From Chryseobacterium sp. SN22 (GTDB lineage Bacteria; Bacteroidota; Bacteroidia; Flavobacteriales; Weeksellaceae), in assembly GCF_008329705.1 (NCBI RefSeq), contig NZ_VTSX01000021.1, positions 1 to 64,000 of the forward strand: a stretch of DNA of 64,000 nt, in the 5' to 3' direction. Positions 61,861 to 64,000 of the stretch are shown piece after piece (positions within the stretch are counted from its first letter, which is position 1; each line of letters opens with the position of its first letter). The notes below the pieces were generated by a model that did no database searches, had not been told where the DNA came from, and saw nothing but the letters and a program-made list of their open reading frames with translations. A program made the position numbers and the translations under genes.

Positions 61861-61868
61861 TATATTTG
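61861..61868 (+). promoter_or_regulatory. -7 box TATATTTG of the phytochrome gene
   Basis: Consensus TAnnTTTG, 17 bases before ATG 61886. A TTTG at 61823 is too far for a standard -33. Confidence 0.55.
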
Positions 61869-61885
61869 ATTGGTCAAAGTATTAT

Positions 61886-64000
61886 ATGAATTTTGTAGAG
61901 TGTCATGAAGAGCCTATCCATATTCCGGGCTACATACAAAGTTTTGGTTATCTGATTGGCATTGATGCAGAGTCTCATTCCATTACCTTTTTCAGCAGGA
62001 ATATTGAGGATATTTTTTCTGTCGAAAACTTAAATCAGCTTTTCGGCAGAAAGCTTACAGACTTTTCTGAAAGCTTTGCGAGTATTATAGAATCCGATAT
62101 TTATAATTCTTTGCCTAAGTTTACACGAAGAGAAAACGAAACCTATTACGATAAAATTATTATTGGCGGAAAAGAATATCATTTCTCCGTTTATAAAAGC
62201 AAAAGTATTATTTTTCTTGAGTTCGAAAAGGTACTTGCCAACCCCAATAAGAGAATTTCCAACAAATACGATAATTTCTACATTATCGATGATTATCAGG
62301 AAATCTGGGACCAGCTACTGAATACCTTATCGAAAATCGTAAACTACGACAGGATGATGATCTATAAGTTCGCCATGGACGGTTCCGGAAAAGTAATTGC
62401 CGAAAAAAGCAATGAAAGTATGGAAAGCTATCTGGGGCTGCATTATCCTGAGAGCGACATTCCGAGACAGGCCCGGGATCTCTATCTCAAAAAGAGAAAA
62501 AGAATTTTCAGCAATGTGCATTCGGAAACCGTTCCGCTTTTAAGCAAATCTTACGAAACGATCGACCTTACGTATTCCGCATCACGCGGGATGTCGCCAA
62601 TTCATGGACAGTACATAAAGAATTCCGGGGCATCTTCAAGCTTCAGCATCTCTATTATTATTGATGATCAGCTTTGGGGTTTGGTGACCTGCCAGAACGT
62701 GGAGCCTAAACATATTGACCTGGAAGACCGCGTGCAGGCAGGGATTTTTACGGCATTGGCATCCAATGCTTATTCTTCGTTCAAATCGAAAAATGAGCTG
62801 AACTACCGGCTCGAACTCAACCGAAAGATGGCTTACCTGAAAACGGAATTCTTAAAGCATAATAACCTATTCAATTCTCTGATTGAAAATAAAGCACAGA
62901 TAAAAACCCTTCCGGATGCGGATGGGCTGGCCATCATTGCTGATGAAAATATTGTAACCGAAGGTACCGTACCGGGACCTGACAGTATGCTCAGAATCAT
63001 CCGGTGGGCCCATGCCAATACCGAAGATGATATGTACCTGAGCCGCAGTTTTCTGAAAGATCATGGAGAAGAATTGGGGCTGACGGAAGATATTGCCGGA
63101 ATTGCCGTTTATTTTATAGAACGCAGCAAAAATAACCTCCTGATCTGGTTCCGGAAAGAATTTGATGAACACATCGACTGGGCAGGAAATCCCGAGAAGA
63201 CAATAGGAACCATTTCTCAGAACGGCGAAGAGCGGCAGATTGTCTCTCCCCGTACCTCTTTCCGGATATTTACCGAAAGCATCAAAGGAAACTCCAAAAG
63301 ATGGAACTCCAGAAATATCACGGCATTGCAGGCCATAAAGGATCTTATTCTCGAAACATCCCACAAAAATTACAATACGATCAAAAGGCTCAATGATGAG
63401 CTGAAAAAAGTAAACGAGGAACTCGACAGTTTTTCATACACGATTTCCCATGACCTGGGGACGCCGCTGACGGTGATGAAGCTTAATGCACAGATGCTTT
63501 TAAAAAGCCTGAACGACGAATCGGATAAAAGCCGTAATAAAATCAATTCCATTATCGAGGAAATCGACAATATGGCGGAAATGATGAACGATGTCCTGCA
63601 GCTCAGCCGTGCCAAGCATAGCGAAATTGAATTGGAAACCCTTCAGACCGCCAATACCATTGCGAAAATTTCAGAAAACGCAAAAATTACTTTCGGAAGC
63701 CCCAATAGTGAGGTTATTATTAAAGAATGCCCGGATGTGCTTGCCGATAAAACCATGCTTCACCAGGTATTTCTGAACATCATCAACAATGCCATAAAAT
63801 ACTCTTCCCGGCAGGAAGAGCCGAGAGTGGAAATTGAAGGAATGGAAGAAGGTGATACTGTGGTTTACAGAATTACCGATAACGGAATCGGAATCCCTGA
63901 TGAAAACAAGCACAAGATGTTTAAAATTTTCAACCGGATGGATAATGCAAAGAAATTCAAAGGAAATGGGGTGGGACTTTCCATTGTACACCGGATTATG
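61886..64000 (+). CDS. Bacteriophytochrome histidine kinase (3' end outside window)
   Basis: A red/far-red photoreceptor kinase; 705 codons are visible before the window ends in frame. The PAS domain starts MNFVECHEEPIHIPGYIQSF, with Cys6 matching the biliverdin-attachment cysteine of DrBphP. The GAF domain has YPESDIPRQARDLY near 185-200 and SPIHGQYIKNSGASSS. The PHY tongue has SPRTSFRIFTES. The HisKA phospho-site is H522 in YTISHDLGTPL, and the ATPase has NIINNAIKYS, TDNGIGIP and GNGVGLSIV. Heme oxygenase, needed to make biliverdin, is not visible. A partner regulator may follow beyond the edge. Confidence 0.93.
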   Translation, partial: MNFVECHEEPIHIPGYIQSFGYLIGIDAESHSITFFSRNIEDIFSVENLNQLFGRKLTDFSESFASIIESDIYNSLPKFTRRENETYYDKIIIGGKEYHFSVYKSKSIIFLEFEKVLANPNKRISNKYDNFYIIDDYQEIWDQLLNTLSKIVNYDRMMIYKFAMDGSGKVIAEKSNESMESYLGLHYPESDIPRQARDLYLKKRKRIFSNVHSETVPLLSKSYETIDLTYSASRGMSPIHGQYIKNSGASSSFSISIIIDDQLWGLVTCQNVEPKHIDLEDRVQAGIFTALASNAYSSFKSKNELNYRLELNRKMAYLKTEFLKHNNLFNSLIENKAQIKTLPDADGLAIIADENIVTEGTVPGPDSMLRIIRWAHANTEDDMYLSRSFLKDHGEELGLTEDIAGIAVYFIERSKNNLLIWFRKEFDEHIDWAGNPEKTIGTISQNGEERQIVSPRTSFRIFTESIKGNSKRWNSRNITALQAIKDLILETSHKNYNTIKRLNDELKKVNEELDSFSYTISHDLGTPLTVMKLNAQMLLKSLNDESDKSRNKINSIIEEIDNMAEMMNDVLQLSRAKHSEIELETLQTANTIAKISENAKITFGSPNSEVIIKECPDVLADKTMLHQVFLNIINNAIKYSSRQEEPRVEIEGMEEGDTVVYRITDNGIGIPDENKHKMFKIFNRMDNAKKFKGNGVGLSIVHRIM

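Noticed and set aside
46625..64000. Functional pairing of the orphan response regulator with the phytochrome kinase
   Set aside because: They are 15 kb apart in unrelated contexts; a partner is more likely just beyond the window edge.

Overview
The window reads as a chromosome segment of a Bacteroidota bacterium, most likely a Flavobacteriia of the Weeksellaceae (Chryseobacterium-like). The taxonomic call is inference from several signs. Promoters carry the Bacteroidota -7 box TAnnTTTG and starts lack purine-rich Shine-Dalgarno sites. LpxC and FabZ are fused. PorX and type IX secretion (T9SS) C-terminal sorting domains are present. TonB-receptor-like outer-membrane proteins and a secreted GH92 enzyme also occur. 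I saw no rRNA, tRNA, CRISPR array, insertion sequence or prophage.

Layout. 1-9.9 kb: porX (-), then a + strand run of an HD hydrolase, lpxD, lpxC/fabZ, lpxA, a frameshifted small secreted-protein gene, efp, a second lpxD-like gene, sucD and a PorT-type barrel. 9.9-17.7 kb: a NatAB-type ABC exporter, a tiny protein that is almost only a T9SS sorting domain, hemB, an unknown protein, lptB with a long C-terminal extension, and an MsbA-like exporter. 17.7-22.2 kb: a WYL regulator, a decayed gene, DinB, cobalamin adenosyltransferase, thiamin pyrophosphokinase and a phosphatase lipoprotein. 22.3-29.6 kb: arginine decarboxylase and agmatinase (putrescine route) separated by opposite-strand genes, then an Ada-like regulator/alkyltransferase and AlkB. 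30-44.4 kb: a CocE-type hydrolase, two tandem TonB-like barrel paralogs, a BON lipoprotein with a BON/SH3 partner, a dicarboxylate symporter, a PhyH oxygenase and a GH92 mannosidase. 44.5-52.2 kb: an Mrp ATPase and NifU-like protein, a gene-poor stretch with a Cys-rich micro-ORF, an orphan response regulator, a sirtuin, a large choice-of-anchor I T9SS protein, and an epimerase coupled to a 51-aa membrane peptide. 52.6-64 kb: ppx/ppk1, dnaK, a thioredoxin gene with an in-frame stop, a duplicated two-gene module (tail-anchored micro-peptide plus a small helical protein, twice), a nucleoid-associated protein, a decayed gene and a bacteriophytochrome kinase cut by the window edge.

How the genes fit together. 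The lpx genes, lptB and the MsbA-like exporter cover lipid A synthesis and LPS transport. PorX regulates the T9SS that would export the sorting-domain proteins near 12.4 kb and 48-51 kb. Ppk1/Ppx make and degrade polyphosphate, and Ada/AlkB repair alkylated DNA. The least explained parts are the 58.9-60.1 kb module, the 46.0-46.6 kb region and several broken genes.
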